From: Halodesulfovibrio sp. MK-HDV
GTDB lineage: Bacteria; Desulfobacterota; Desulfovibrionia; Desulfovibrionales; Desulfovibrionaceae
DNA: 36,027 nt
Reading direction: 5' to 3'
NCBI RefSeq assembly: GCF_009914765.1
Contig: NZ_WYDS01000004.1
Location: 1 to 36,027, forward strand
Below, piece after piece: positions 23,890 to 34,600 of this stretch (position 1 is the first letter of the stretch; each line of letters begins with the position of its first letter). The notes under the pieces are model-generated. The model ran no database searches, was not told the origin of the DNA, and was given only the letters and a program-made list of their open reading frames with translations. The position numbers and the translations under genes are program-made.

Positions 23890-25487
23890 TGAGTATTACA
23901 GGTTCAATGTACAATGGTATCTCAGGGTTGCAGGCACAGAGTCAGGCTACTTTGGTAGTCAGTAACAACCTTGCTAACTCCAGTACGGTTGGTTTTAAAA
24001 GCTCCAGTGTTATTTTTCAGGATGTTTTTTACGAGACAGTGCGTGCCGGTCAAACCGGTAATGGTGTTTCTGTAGCTAATATTGATACTGACTTTTCGCA
24101 GGGTTCGTACCAGACGACTGGCTCTAATACTGACCTCGCAATTACCGGTGACGGGTACTATATGGTTAAAGATCCGGCAAACCAGTCCGTGTATTACACT
24201 CGAGCCGGTAACTTCGATTTTGATGAGAATGGATATCTCGTAGACCCTGAAGGCAATCGCGTTCAAGGCTGGGAGATGGAGAACGGTAGCCCTACAGGTG
24301 CGATTGGTGACATTCAGATTGATGACTCCCAGTCTCCACCGAAAGCAACGAACAGCATTCAGATGTCCATAAACCTTAATGCATCAGCTGAAGATAATAG
24401 TGTTGCAACGGTTGATGATAACGGAACACCTGCTGACCCGACCGATGATACAACAAGCTGCGCGTACACTGCTTTGTTTGATATGTACGACGGAACAGCT
24501 TCTCCTGCGCTCGACCAGAGCCGCTATGAATATCAATCCACAATTACTGTATATGATGAAGCAGGCGGTACGCATGAACTGACCGTATATATGGACCCTG
24601 TTTCTGTGGATGCCGACGGCAATACCGTGTGGGAATACACAGTAGCCAGTAATCCCGGAGATGATCACCGAGAAGGATTTGAAGGGACAGAATCCGCCGG
24701 TTTGTTGATGGCAGGCACCCTAACTTTTTCTCCTTCCGGTGATATGACTTCAATGACTGCGTACACACCGGTAGCATCAACAGGTGCTGGGTTTGACGGA
24801 AAAAGTGCTGCAAACTGGACTCTCGCAGAATTTGACGCCGCCGGTGTACCTGTTTTGGAAACTAACTTCTCCGGTAGTGCCGAAAATCAAAAAATGTCTT
24901 TCAACTTTGGTATGACTAACAAAGATCATGATACCGCAGGCGGTTGGACTGGTGCCGTGGATAACGACGGTGATGGCGTTGCCACTCTTGCTGATCTACA
25001 GAACGGCGGTGTTGATGTTGATTACACAGACCTTCCCGGTTTCAACGCGCCGGTAATAAGCCATTCAGGTACAACCTGTTATGAATCAAACTCTGCCACA
25101 CTTGGATTGTATCAGGATGGCTTTTCAACTGGCACATTACAAGATGTAACAGTTGACCAGAGCGGTGCCATCAGCGGACAATATTCTAATGGCCAGACAA
25201 TTGAGCTGTACGCCCTCGGGCTTGCAGATTTTTCAAATGAAGGTGGATTAAGTTCGCAGGGCGGAAACAAGTTTCTTGATACAGCAGAGTCTGGGGAACC
25301 TATCATAGGTCGTCCGGGCGTAGGTGGCATGGGGGGCGTTCAGTCTAATACTCTGGAGATTTCCAACGTGGATATGGCGCAGGAAATGACCAACCTTATT
25401 ATCCTTCAAGCTGCGTATCAGGCAAACAGTAAGGTTATTACAACTGCGGATACTTTGCTGCAGACAGCTATTAACTTGAAGAACTAG
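23889..25487 (+). CDS. flgE: Flagellar hook protein FlgE
   Basis: The product is 532 residues. The N-terminal rod/hook motif (SMYNGISGLQAQSQATLVVS, NNLANSSTVGFKSS), the D1 TGDGYYMV element and the C-terminal SNVDMAQEMTNLIILQAAYQ and ANSKVITTADTLL are all present and diagnostic. The large variable middle forms the D2/D3 hook surface. An unusual feature near residue 357 is DNDGDGVATLADL, which has the DxDxDG spacing of an EF-hand/dockerin calcium loop. The start overlaps the flgD stop (TAATG). The length is greater than the ~400 residues of enterobacterial FlgE, as is common in Desulfovibrio relatives. Confidence 0.96.
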   Translation: MSITGSMYNGISGLQAQSQATLVVSNNLANSSTVGFKSSSVIFQDVFYETVRAGQTGNGVSVANIDTDFSQGSYQTTGSNTDLAITGDGYYMVKDPANQSVYYTRAGNFDFDENGYLVDPEGNRVQGWEMENGSPTGAIGDIQIDDSQSPPKATNSIQMSINLNASAEDNSVATVDDNGTPADPTDDTTSCAYTALFDMYDGTASPALDQSRYEYQSTITVYDEAGGTHELTVYMDPVSVDADGNTVWEYTVASNPGDDHREGFEGTESAGLLMAGTLTFSPSGDMTSMTAYTPVASTGAGFDGKSAANWTLAEFDAAGVPVLETNFSGSAENQKMSFNFGMTNKDHDTAGGWTGAVDNDGDGVATLADLQNGGVDVDYTDLPGFNAPVISHSGTTCYESNSATLGLYQDGFSTGTLQDVTVDQSGAISGQYSNGQTIELYALGLADFSNEGGLSSQGGNKFLDTAESGEPIIGRPGVGGMGGVQSNTLEISNVDMAQEMTNLIILQAAYQANSKVITTADTLLQTAINLKN

Positions 25488-25510
25488 TAGCTGGTTTATG
25501 AGGAGTATGC

Positions 25511-27523
25511 ATGATTAATACGATCTACAATACTGGCATAAACGGTGTAGTTAATTCGCAAGCCAGTGTTAACGTAACTACGAATAATATTTCGAATGCA
25601 GACGTGGCGGGGTACAAAAAACAGACCCCTATTTACGAAACGTCCGGCTCTATAAAATCTCATGGATTACATATCGGTACCGGTGCACAAATTGCCGGTA
25701 TCGAAGCCTCCATGAATTACTTTGTAGAACAGCAGTACCTTTCCACATCTGCTGATGCTGCAAAGTTTAATCAGCAGCTTGCCTACCAAATGCAGCTGGA
25801 GGGAACCCTCGGACAATCTGACACAACAGGTCTGAATGCTGCATTGAGCGGATTTTTCGGCGGATGGAACACACTGTCCTCTGACCCTACACAGCCTGGT
25901 GCGTGGGAAGAGGTACTCAGTACTGCTCAGGGAATTGCCTCTACATATAATGATACATATGCGCAGATGGAAAAGATTTATACATCCATAAATCAGGAGA
26001 TTTCTGCACAGGTATCAGAAGCAAATTCACTGATGGATCAAATCGCTGCATTAAACGCGCAGGTTGCTTCTAATCCCACAGACAATCAGGCGGTTGATGC
26101 TCGGGATCAGGCAATTCGTGAACTTTCAACGTATATGAATGTAACGGTTGAATACCAGAACGACGGCACGGTAACACTGCTAGCAGAAGGTCAGTACACA
26201 CTGGTTGAAGGCCAGCAGACGTATCATCTTTCCAGCCAGTCCGCGCAGGCACGCGAGTCCTTGGTTCCTTCTTCGTCATTTGATGGAAACGTACAGTTTC
26301 AGGGTGAATCCAGTGAAGAGATTATGCTCGAGTTCATTGATGCCACCCATTACAAGGTCTCGTATGATGGTGGAAAAACATGGGCGACGGATGAAAGCGG
26401 CAATTCGGTTGTATATGAAGCTGGTGATGCTGATAATCCGGAAAATATCGCTGGAGTTGATGTCTGGTTTTCCACAACATCAGGCACTCACGCGGCTGGT
26501 GATAGATACGTAATTACCCCTAAGACTGGATTGTATTTGGAAAAAGGCGACGGGTCATACCTGAACCTTACGCCGTTATCCAATGATCAAGGGATGCTTT
26601 CTTCAAATAAAGTAACTTCAGGATCTATTGCAGGATTGTTTATTACTCGTGATGATTCTGTCATGCCGACAATGGATGCCTTGGACGGACTTGCTCAGTC
26701 CGTTATCTGGGAAACAAACGTGGCGCATTCAAAGGGTGCAGGTCTTGAACATCACACCAGTCTTTCCGGATCGTACGAAGTGGATGATTCCACCGTGCCG
26801 CTTTCAGAAAGCGGGTTGTTTTTCGGTGATAAACTGGAATCCGGAGATGTAGAATACGTTCTATATAATGATGACGGTTCGATTGCCTCTACTGTGTCCA
26901 TCACTGTCGATCCTTCCACAGATTCTTTAGATGATATTGCTGCGAAGATTAATGCCGCATCAGGTGGCGATCTTACAGCAACAGTTTCTGCTGACGGAAC
27001 GCTTGAAATGGCTTCGGGAACAGGGCTGTCATTTGAAGTGGCGCAAGATGATGCGAATTTGATGGCGGGCTTAGGGCTGAATACTTTTTACACGGGCACT
27101 TCTGCTGAAACCATTGCTGTGAACAGCTACGTTTCAAACAACCCGCAGCATATTAATGCCGGAGCAGTGGGCGAGGATGGCTCAGTCACCAGCGGTGATA
27201 ACAGCACAGCATTGCAGCTTGCAGCCCTTGCAGAAAAAGATGTGTCGATAACTGCAGGTGGCGTGACCTACACGGATTCACTCTCAAGTTTTTCCAGTAT
27301 GATCGTTGCCGATGTCGGCGCGGATGTGATGCTGGCGGAGCAGAATCAGGCGTATGCGCAAGGTTCTAACGAATATTATTACGAGTACCAGTTGTCATCC
27401 AATGGTGTGAACGTTGATGAGGAGCAGCTGAACCTTATTAAATATCAGCAGCAGTACGAAGCATGTGTAAAAGTTATTACAACAGCACGCGAGATGTTCG
27501 ATGAAGTGCTGGATATGCTGTAG
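25511..27523 (+). CDS. flgK: Flagellar hook-associated protein 1, FlgK
   Basis: The product is 670 residues from an ATG preceded by AGGAG. The N-terminus (YNTGINGVVNSQASVNVTTN, NISNADVAGYKKQTP) is that of rod/hook-family proteins. The body has FlgK features (FFGGWNTLSSDPTQPGAWEE, ARDQAIRELSTYMNVTVEY) and the C-terminus (SSNGVNVDEEQLNLIKYQQQ, YEACVKVITTAREMFDEVL) is the FlgK D0 helix. FlgK is the first of two junction proteins between hook and filament. It follows flgE by 23 nt and precedes flgL by 9 nt, the usual pairing. Its large central insert, with many DG turns, makes it longer than the ~550-residue enteric form. Confidence 0.95.
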   Translation: MINTIYNTGINGVVNSQASVNVTTNNISNADVAGYKKQTPIYETSGSIKSHGLHIGTGAQIAGIEASMNYFVEQQYLSTSADAAKFNQQLAYQMQLEGTLGQSDTTGLNAALSGFFGGWNTLSSDPTQPGAWEEVLSTAQGIASTYNDTYAQMEKIYTSINQEISAQVSEANSLMDQIAALNAQVASNPTDNQAVDARDQAIRELSTYMNVTVEYQNDGTVTLLAEGQYTLVEGQQTYHLSSQSAQARESLVPSSSFDGNVQFQGESSEEIMLEFIDATHYKVSYDGGKTWATDESGNSVVYEAGDADNPENIAGVDVWFSTTSGTHAAGDRYVITPKTGLYLEKGDGSYLNLTPLSNDQGMLSSNKVTSGSIAGLFITRDDSVMPTMDALDGLAQSVIWETNVAHSKGAGLEHHTSLSGSYEVDDSTVPLSESGLFFGDKLESGDVEYVLYNDDGSIASTVSITVDPSTDSLDDIAAKINAASGGDLTATVSADGTLEMASGTGLSFEVAQDDANLMAGLGLNTFYTGTSAETIAVNSYVSNNPQHINAGAVGEDGSVTSGDNSTALQLAALAEKDVSITAGGVTYTDSLSSFSSMIVADVGADVMLAEQNQAYAQGSNEYYYEYQLSSNGVNVDEEQLNLIKYQQQYEACVKVITTAREMFDEVLDML

Positions 27524-27532
27524 GAGATCGTT

Positions 27533-28729
27533 ATGAGAATCGCAACATCCCAAATTTATACAAGTTCATTGCAACAGATCAATAAATCCCTTGGTAATGT
27601 GATGGAATTGAAGATGATGACGAGTACGCAGAAAAAGCTGAATGCTCCATCTGACGATCCATCCGGTGCGGCTTTAACTATGCAGCTGCGTGCGTATTCC
27701 GCAACGCTGTTGACCTACGAAGAAAACTGCACGGTTGCTGAAGGGTATTTAGGGACAGCCGATGGAGGGTTGCAGCAGACAAGTGAAATTCTGATGAACG
27801 TCAGTGAACTTGCAGAACAGGCTGCCACGGAAACATACACGAAAGAGCAAATGGAAAGTATGGCCATTGAGCTACGACAGGATATGGAATCTATTTTTCA
27901 GATGAGCAATACCAAGCTTGGCGAAGTATACCTGTTTTCTGGAAATGATATCGAAAACAGCGCCTATGAGAAGGGTGTTGGTGTAACGATTGATGATCCT
28001 ACCATGACACATGCTGATGTTGTTTCCGTGCAGGGTGATGCGTCTCAAACAGTCTTTATTCAGATGACAGAATCCGGAACCATCGGCGGAGTAGACGACC
28101 TTGAGTACCAGTATTCCACAGACGGTGGTGATACATGGACAACAGGGACTTTACTTGCTGGAGATACAGAGATCATTGCCGGTGATTCTTCCATTACCTT
28201 GGCGACAGGAACAGTTGTAACCGCAGAGGACGGCAGCGGCGAAGGGACTAATCTTTATATCAGAGCTGCGTATGAATACACTGGCAGCAATGAAGAGCTT
28301 GCTCTTGCCATCGGAGAGGATTCAACCCTTGATGTGACGTCTGATGGTTCATCCGTATTCGGTGGTGTTGATCCCGAAACTGGTGAGCCATATCCGGAAC
28401 CAAACTTATTCGAAGCTCTGGGTGATCTCATGGTTTACATGGAAACTGGGAACACAGAGGGCGTGGCATCATGCATTGAAACAGTTAATGCTGCCTATGA
28501 GCAGATGCTACAGAAAGCCGCCAGTGTCGGTGCACGGCAGAACACCGCGCAGAATACCGCGACCGCAATTTCCATTACAAAAGATCGCAGTATTTCCCAA
28601 ATCAGTGCTGTTGAAGATGCGGATGCAACACAGTTGTCTGTGGAAATGGCTCAGGCAGAATATGTGTATCAGGCTGTGCTCTCCACAACTGCAAGCGTGT
28701 ATCAGCTTAACCTTCTAAGCTACTTATAG
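27533..28729 (+). CDS. flgL: Flagellar hook-associated protein 3, FlgL
   Basis: The product is 398 residues. The flagellin-like N-terminal helix is evident (MRIATSQIYTSSLQQINKSL, LNAPSDDPSGAALTMQLRAY) and the C-terminus (SVEMAQAEYVYQAVLSTTAS, VYQLNLLSYL) matches FlgL. The center holds a smaller variable domain. FlgL joins FlgK to the flagellin filament. It starts 9 nt after flgK with GGAGAT upstream. In many Desulfovibrio-type genomes csrA and fliW follow flgL, but here fliD follows after 9 nt and neither regulator is in the window. Confidence 0.94.
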   Translation: MRIATSQIYTSSLQQINKSLGNVMELKMMTSTQKKLNAPSDDPSGAALTMQLRAYSATLLTYEENCTVAEGYLGTADGGLQQTSEILMNVSELAEQAATETYTKEQMESMAIELRQDMESIFQMSNTKLGEVYLFSGNDIENSAYEKGVGVTIDDPTMTHADVVSVQGDASQTVFIQMTESGTIGGVDDLEYQYSTDGGDTWTTGTLLAGDTEIIAGDSSITLATGTVVTAEDGSGEGTNLYIRAAYEYTGSNEELALAIGEDSTLDVTSDGSSVFGGVDPETGEPYPEPNLFEALGDLMVYMETGNTEGVASCIETVNAAYEQMLQKAASVGARQNTAQNTATAISITKDRSISQISAVEDADATQLSVEMAQAEYVYQAVLSTTASVYQLNLLSYL

Positions 28730-28738
28730 GGGGGTACC

Positions 28739-30460
28739 ATGTCATATATTTCTTCTGTATCATCCGATGTAATGTCTTATCAGCCTGTGACTTCTTCTGG
28801 CGCAGTTAACTTTACCGGTCTTGGAAACGGGACAGATTTTAACGAGATTATTGATGCTCAGATTGAGGCGGAGAGTTATACAAAGAAAAAGTATGAAACC
28901 AAGCTGGCAGAAACCGAAGCTTGCTCTGCTTTGCTGGATGAGCTTGTCACTTCAATGGGTGAGCTGGATAAAACGCTTGATGACAAGAACTCCATGAGTG
29001 AATTTCTTGCAATGTCCGTAGTGTCGTCAGAAGAAGGTATAGCCGGTAAAGTGACAGGCGATGTGCAGGAGGGAAGTCACACTATTGAGGTGAACCAACT
29101 CGCCCAGAGTGATATATGGGTGAATACGAGTTTGACGTATTCTGAACCCACGGATGTTATTACTGATGTGGATTCAGTGTTTGCATTTGAGTGCGATGGT
29201 GAAGAAATTTCTATAGAGGTTCCTGCAAATACAACCGCACAGCAATTGGTTGATATGATCAATTCAGATCCGGTTGCGCGAGATCTAGTCAGTGCGGATT
29301 TGTTGTCGGACGGTGATGAATTGTACTTTAGGCTTTCCGGTTCTGAAACAGGGGCAGACCACGCGATTACTGTTTCAGGCACAACCACTCTTGCTGACTT
29401 TACATCTGCTGAATTTTCGAACGTGCGTACTGCGCAGAATGCAAAGATGAAGGTCGACGGGTTCCCTGCCGGTGCGGACGAGTGGCTTGAGCGTGAATCA
29501 AACACGGTGGATGATGTTGTGCCGGGGCTTGAGTTAACGTTGTCAGACACAACTGAAGGGAGCGTAAACCTTACAGTCACATGTGATACGGATGTTACAA
29601 AAGAAAACATTGAATCCTTTCTTGAGGAAGTTAACACGCTGATTCGAGAAATTCAGGAGTTAACAGGCCGCGTTGTTACCTACGTGGAAGATGAGGATTC
29701 CGGCGATAAGATGGAGGCATATACCATCGACAGTTATGCACTCGACATGGTGTACAACGATATAAAAAGTCAGATGTCCATGTCTGTTGTGGGATTCAGT
29801 GGTGAATACGATACTTACAATGCCTTGTCTCAACTTGGGCTGTATACAGATACAGATGAAGGGTCAGAGACTTTTGGTCAGTTGGTGATCGAGGAAGAAG
29901 ATCTCGATAAGGCTCTGGAAGAGAATCCCTATGCCGTTGCTGAATTACTGAGCTGCTCAAATAGTGGAATTAGTGATACGCGAGGAGTGCAGGTTACGTC
30001 GACAATTGAAGGCATTACAGATCCTGGTGCCTATGAGTTTGAATATACCGTTGTGGGCGGGGAAGTAGTTTCTGCAACTGTAAATGGTGAACCGGCAGCT
30101 ATTGACGGAAACACGGTTACGGCTGCGGCTGGCACTTCCGCAGCAGGTATGGTGCTTGAAATTTCTAATTTAGATGAAGGAAGCCATTCTGCTGATCTGC
30201 GCGTGAAGGAAGGTATTGTCGCCCAACTTCAGACAGCAATTGAAACATGGACAAATGCTGAGGATGGCACCCTGACTACGGTATCCGATACGTACGATGC
30301 AGATGCCACCAAATTAGAGAACGATATCTACTATCAGGAAGAGCGCCTTGCAAAGATGGAAGCTAACTTGCAACGCAAATATGCCGTTTTAGATGGGCAG
30401 CTTGCATACTATACAAATTTACAGAGTAGTTTAACTGCCATGATCTCGCAGACAGGGTAG
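28739..30460 (+). CDS. fliD: Flagellar filament cap protein FliD (HAP2)
   Basis: The product is 573 residues. The N-terminal FliD domain has the hallmark NFTGLGNGTDFNEIIDAQIE near residue 25, and the C-terminal FliD domain has LVIEEEDLDKALEENPYAVA and a terminal coiled coil (YQEERLAKMEANLQRKYAVL, then QLAYYTNLQSSLTAMISQTG). FliD sits at the filament tip and folds exported flagellin. It is the last gene of the hook operon; fliS, which often follows fliD, is absent. The GGGGGG before the ATG acts as ribosome site. A terminator lies about 245 nt downstream. Confidence 0.95.
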   Translation: MSYISSVSSDVMSYQPVTSSGAVNFTGLGNGTDFNEIIDAQIEAESYTKKKYETKLAETEACSALLDELVTSMGELDKTLDDKNSMSEFLAMSVVSSEEGIAGKVTGDVQEGSHTIEVNQLAQSDIWVNTSLTYSEPTDVITDVDSVFAFECDGEEISIEVPANTTAQQLVDMINSDPVARDLVSADLLSDGDELYFRLSGSETGADHAITVSGTTTLADFTSAEFSNVRTAQNAKMKVDGFPAGADEWLERESNTVDDVVPGLELTLSDTTEGSVNLTVTCDTDVTKENIESFLEEVNTLIREIQELTGRVVTYVEDEDSGDKMEAYTIDSYALDMVYNDIKSQMSMSVVGFSGEYDTYNALSQLGLYTDTDEGSETFGQLVIEEEDLDKALEENPYAVAELLSCSNSGISDTRGVQVTSTIEGITDPGAYEFEYTVVGGEVVSATVNGEPAAIDGNTVTAAAGTSAAGMVLEISNLDEGSHSADLRVKEGIVAQLQTAIETWTNAEDGTLTTVSDTYDADATKLENDIYYQEERLAKMEANLQRKYAVLDGQLAYYTNLQSSLTAMISQTG

Positions 30461-30577
30461 GAACTTGATACAGGTGCTGCCTCTGGCGATGGGGGTACCT
30501 GTGTCATATATCCATCTATGAAAGCAGATAAATAGGCGTTCTAGCGGCACATTCTATATGACGGGTTTATGTTTCAA

Positions 30578-30677
30578 CTGACTATCTAAATTTGCTATCT
30601 AAATTTGGCAATCTAAGCCCGAAGATTCAAAACTGACCAGCTAAGTTTGAATCTCCAAGCCTGACCAGCTAAGCCTG
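30578..30677. repeat. Degenerate short repeats after fliD (CTGACYAKCTAARTTTG units)
   Basis: CTATCTAAATTTG occurs twice in perfect tandem (30582-30594, 30595-30607). CTGACCAGCTAAG occurs at 30633-30645 and 30661-30673, and an AATCTAAGCC copy lies between. All fit one 17-bp theme, CTGAC-TATCTAAATTTG-like. They lie in the untranslated 3' region before the terminator. Confidence 0.75.
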
Positions 30678-30704
30678 AAGACCCAGCCCTGAGCGTGGCT
30701 ATTG

Positions 30705-30742
30705 AAAGCACACTGAAGAAATTCTCTTCAATGTGCTTTTTT
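30705..30742 (+). terminator. Intrinsic terminator of the flagellar operon
   Basis: AAAGCACA/TGTGCTTT, a C-A mismatch and TGAAGA/TCTTCA form a long stem with a 5-nt loop, followed by six T. Confidence 0.88.
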
Positions 30743-31639
30743 GTTTTAGAACCTGATGTGTTAACTGTTGTAGTTAGTGTATAACTGCTGCCTGTTTTTC
30801 GATATGGCTATTTAAAACATAAGGTCTGTGCACTGGGTAGAACTCTGTTTGGCATCAAAAAAAAGCACATGGTGGATAGTTCGTACTAAATCTGTTTCCC
30901 GACTTTGAGGGTAGTGAACTGATATCTAGTGCAGGTTTAAGCGTAGGTTTTTCTTTGTTCTTTTGGAGGCGTTGTGTGCAGGCTGGTTAGGGGTACGTCC
31001 CTAAACGAGGGAGGTTGAATCGTTTTCAGCGCTAAACAAAATGGACTATTTTGGTAGAAAAACAAAATGAATTACGTTTTATATTCTTTTTTTTGAGTCA
31101 TAAAAGTAATTACGTCCGGTTTGGCACAACTAGAAAATGACTCTGTAACAACATGATATTAGAAGCAAAATTTTTTATTACCATTCTATAATCGATATAA
31201 AACAAAAGAAATTGGGTGGGGGGTATGTCTTTTTTGTCAAATGTTGGCTGTGTTGACACTGTTATGATTTATCTGTTCTACAGATAAGCCACGTACATTC
31301 CTTATATAGTGCATAGATAACGGAATATGGACAGTTGTTGCTTGATGTGGAAATTTGCTCAGTTGTTTGATCCTCAAGTGAGCATTGTAGAAGATATCTT
31401 TTGTACTGTTAAAACTGACAATATAGCAAACGATGTAAAGTGTTTTACGGTGTGATATGGCGTAATTGCATGTTGTTTGTTGTGTTTTACTAGCTGTAAC
31501 AGGGTCGATTGGTAGATTATACAGGGCGACAATAAGTACATGTTGATATTGCATGAACCAGTACAAGCATATGTGGAAGTGTTTGTATTGTAGCGAACGT
31601 ACTGGTTTTCTTTATATTTGAGTTGTAATGGAGTTGCGA
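30743..31639. other. Long intergenic region upstream of fdhA
   Basis: Nearly 900 nt without a gene I would support. It is AT-rich and holds a palindrome at 31269-31287. A 20-codon frame from an ATG at 31225 with G-rich upstream sequence looks fortuitous. The length suggests regulated expression of the fdh operon, but I could not recognise a promoter consensus. Confidence 0.5.
31269..31287. promoter_or_regulatory. Perfect palindrome TTATCTGT-TCT-ACAGATAA
   Basis: Eight-base arms around a 3-bp centre, about 350 nt upstream of fdhA. It may be an operator. No regulator is linked to it in the window. Confidence 0.45.
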
Positions 31640-34600
31640 ATGCAAAGAAGAACGTTTTTGAAGACGACTGCAGCAGCAGTAACTGCCACCGCATTTACAG
31701 GGCTGGGGCCTGCATTTGCTTTGGATAATGTAGTGAAAGAAGCTGGAGAGAGTAAAATCCAGTGGGCTAAGCAGACCACATCAATTTGTGCGTTCTGTTC
31801 CGTTGGCTGTGGTTTGCTGGTGCATACCAATAAATCAACCGGACGCGTTGTAAACGTAGAAGGTGACAGCGACCACCCAATTAACCGTGGTTCCCTTTGT
31901 GCTAAAGGTGCTAGCTCCATTCAGATGACTGTAAACGTCGCCAGACCTACCCAGTGTATGTACCGTGCGCCGTACAGTGATAAGTTTGAAGTGAAAGATT
32001 GGGACTGGTGTAAAAAACGTATTGCAAAGCTCATCAAAAAATCTCGTGACGAATCTTTTGAAGAGAAAAACGCAGCAGGTAAGGTTGTAAACCGTACAAT
32101 GGGTATTGCCTCCTTAGGCTCCGCTGCTCTTGATAACGAAGAATGTTATGCAATGCATTCCTTCATGCGTTCTCTCGGTCTGGTGTATGTGGAACACCAG
32201 GCGCGGATCTGACACAGCGCAACTGTAGCGGCTCTGGGAGAGTCGTTCGGACGTGGTGCCATGACCAATCACTGGAATGATTTACAGAACAGTGATTGCA
32301 TTTTGATTATGGGCAGTAACCCTGCCGAGAACCATCCAATTTCTTTTAAATGGGTAACAAAAGCTCAGCGTGCTGGTGCCAAAGTTATCCACATTGATCC
32401 TCGCTTTACCCGTACCTCTGCTCGTTCCGATATGCATGCCGCGCTTCGCTCCGGTACTGATATCGCTGTGCTCGGTGGTATGATTAACTATATCCTGCAC
32501 GAAAAGCGTTACTTTAAAGAGTACATGGTGGAATACACCAACGCTTCCTTCATTGTGGGCAAAGATTTCGGTTTTAAAGACGGTCTGTTTACCGGTTTTG
32601 ATCCTGCTAGCCGTTCCTACGATAAGTCCAAATGGGCATTCGAAATGGACAGCAAAGGCAATCCAAAACAGGACAAGTCTCTCGCGCATCCGCGTTGTGT
32701 ATTCCAGATTATGAAGAAACATTACGAGCGTTACACTCTCGATAAAGTTTCCTCCATGTCCGGTGTATCCATCGAAGATCTCAAGCAGCTTTACACATTG
32801 TACACTGAAACCGGTACAGCTAAAAAAGCTGGTACCATCATGTACGCAATGGGCTGGACTCAGCACTCCGTAGGTGTACAAAATATTCGCGCAATGGCTA
32901 TGATCCAGCTTATGCTTGGTAACATGGGCGTTGCTGGCGGCGGTGTTAACGCATTGCGCGGCGAGTGTAACGTACAGGGTTCAACAGACTATGCGCTGCT
33001 GTACCACATCCTCCCGGGCTACCTTAAAACTCCGCTTGCTGGTCAGGATACTCTTGAGCAATACAACAAGGCATTTACTCCGGTTTCTCATGATCCGAAG
33101 AGTGCTAACTGGTGGAGCAATTATCCTAAATATTCTGCAAGTCTTATCAAGGCTATGTACGAAGATGATGATCCTAAGGATGCCTATAATTATCTGCCGC
33201 GTCTTGATTCGCATAAATCCAGTGAATATTCATGGCTTCCGCTTATCGACCGTATGGCAGACGGAAAATTCTCCGGTGCACTTATTTGGGGTATGAACCC
33301 TGCTTGTTCCGGCTCTGACTCCGTTAAGACCCGTAAGGCTCTCGGTGAGTTGGACTGGATGGTGAACGTTAACCTGTTTACCTGTGAAACAAGTGACTTC
33401 TGGAAAGGCCCGGGCATGGATCCTAAGACCATCAAAACCGAGACTTTCTACCTCCCGTGTGCATCCGCAATCGAAAAAGAAGGTTCTGTTTCCAACTCCG
33501 GTCGCTGGATGCAGTGGCGTTACAAAGCTCAGGAACCGCAGGACGGCGTATTGACCGACGGTCACTACTTCCACGAACTGTGGGAAGAGCTTGCACACCT
33601 CTACGAAGAAGAGGGCGGAGCATATCCGGAACCAATTACCCATCTTACTTTCAACAGAATGTGTGAAGCGGATGAAGCTGGTCATTACCACTTCAGCGCC
33701 CAGCAGACAGCACGTTTGTGTAACGGCTGGTTCACCCGTGATGTAGAAGTAAAAGGGAAGAAGTTTAAAAAGGGACAGCAGGTTCCTAGCTTCGCATATC
33801 TTCAGGACGACGGCTCTACCACTTCCGGTAACTGGCTCTACTGTAACTCCTACACTGATGAAGGAAACAAAGCAGAGCGTCACGACAGCACACAGACAGC
33901 AGAACAGGCAAAAATTGGTCTGTATCCTAACTGGACTTGGTGTTGGCCGGTTAACCGCCGTATCATTTACAACAGAGCTTCCTGTGATCCAAAGGGTAAC
34001 CCTTGGAACCCGGAAAAAGCTGTCATTAAATGGAACGGCGAAAAATGGATTGGTGACGTGCCGGATGGTGGCTGGAAACCAGGAACAAAGCATCCATTCA
34101 TCATGCTCAAGCATGGTATGGGACAGCTCTTTGGTCCCGGTCGTGCCGATGGTCCTCTTCCAGAGTACTATGAGCCGCTTGAATGTCCTATCGACACCCA
34201 TGTATTCTCCAAGCAGTTGAATAACCCGACTGCTGTTCATTTCGAAAAAGAGAAAAAAGCTGTTGCAGACGAGAACTTCCCGTTTGTTGCATCTACCTAC
34301 CGCGTGACTGAACACTGGCAGACTGGTTCCATGACCCGCTGGATGAGCTGGCTTGTGGAAGCAGAACCGCAGATGTTTGTAGAGATCAGCCCTCAGCTTG
34401 CAAAACTTCGTGGTTTTGAAAACGGCGAGAAAATCGTTGTTGAAAGCCTTCGTGGTTCCCTGTGGGCAATCGCGATGGTTACTGATCGTATTCAGCCGTA
34501 CAAAATTGCCGGTAAAGACGTGCACATGGTTGGCATGCCTTGGCATTACGGTTGGGTAACACCGAAAGACGGTGGCGATTCTGCAAACTTGGTTACCCCT

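Noticed and set aside
29077-29637. 186-codon minus-strand frame within fliD
   Set aside because: It is a low-complexity Ser/Val-rich shadow of the fliD frame.
31225-31287. 20-codon frame starting at ATG 31225 upstream of fdhA
   Set aside because: The G-rich stretch before it is not a proper ribosome site and the peptide has no features; length is within chance.
33230-34546. 438-codon open frame on the minus strand inside fdhA
   Set aside because: It is antisense to the clearly coding fdhA frame, shows no recognisable domain and arises from codon bias.
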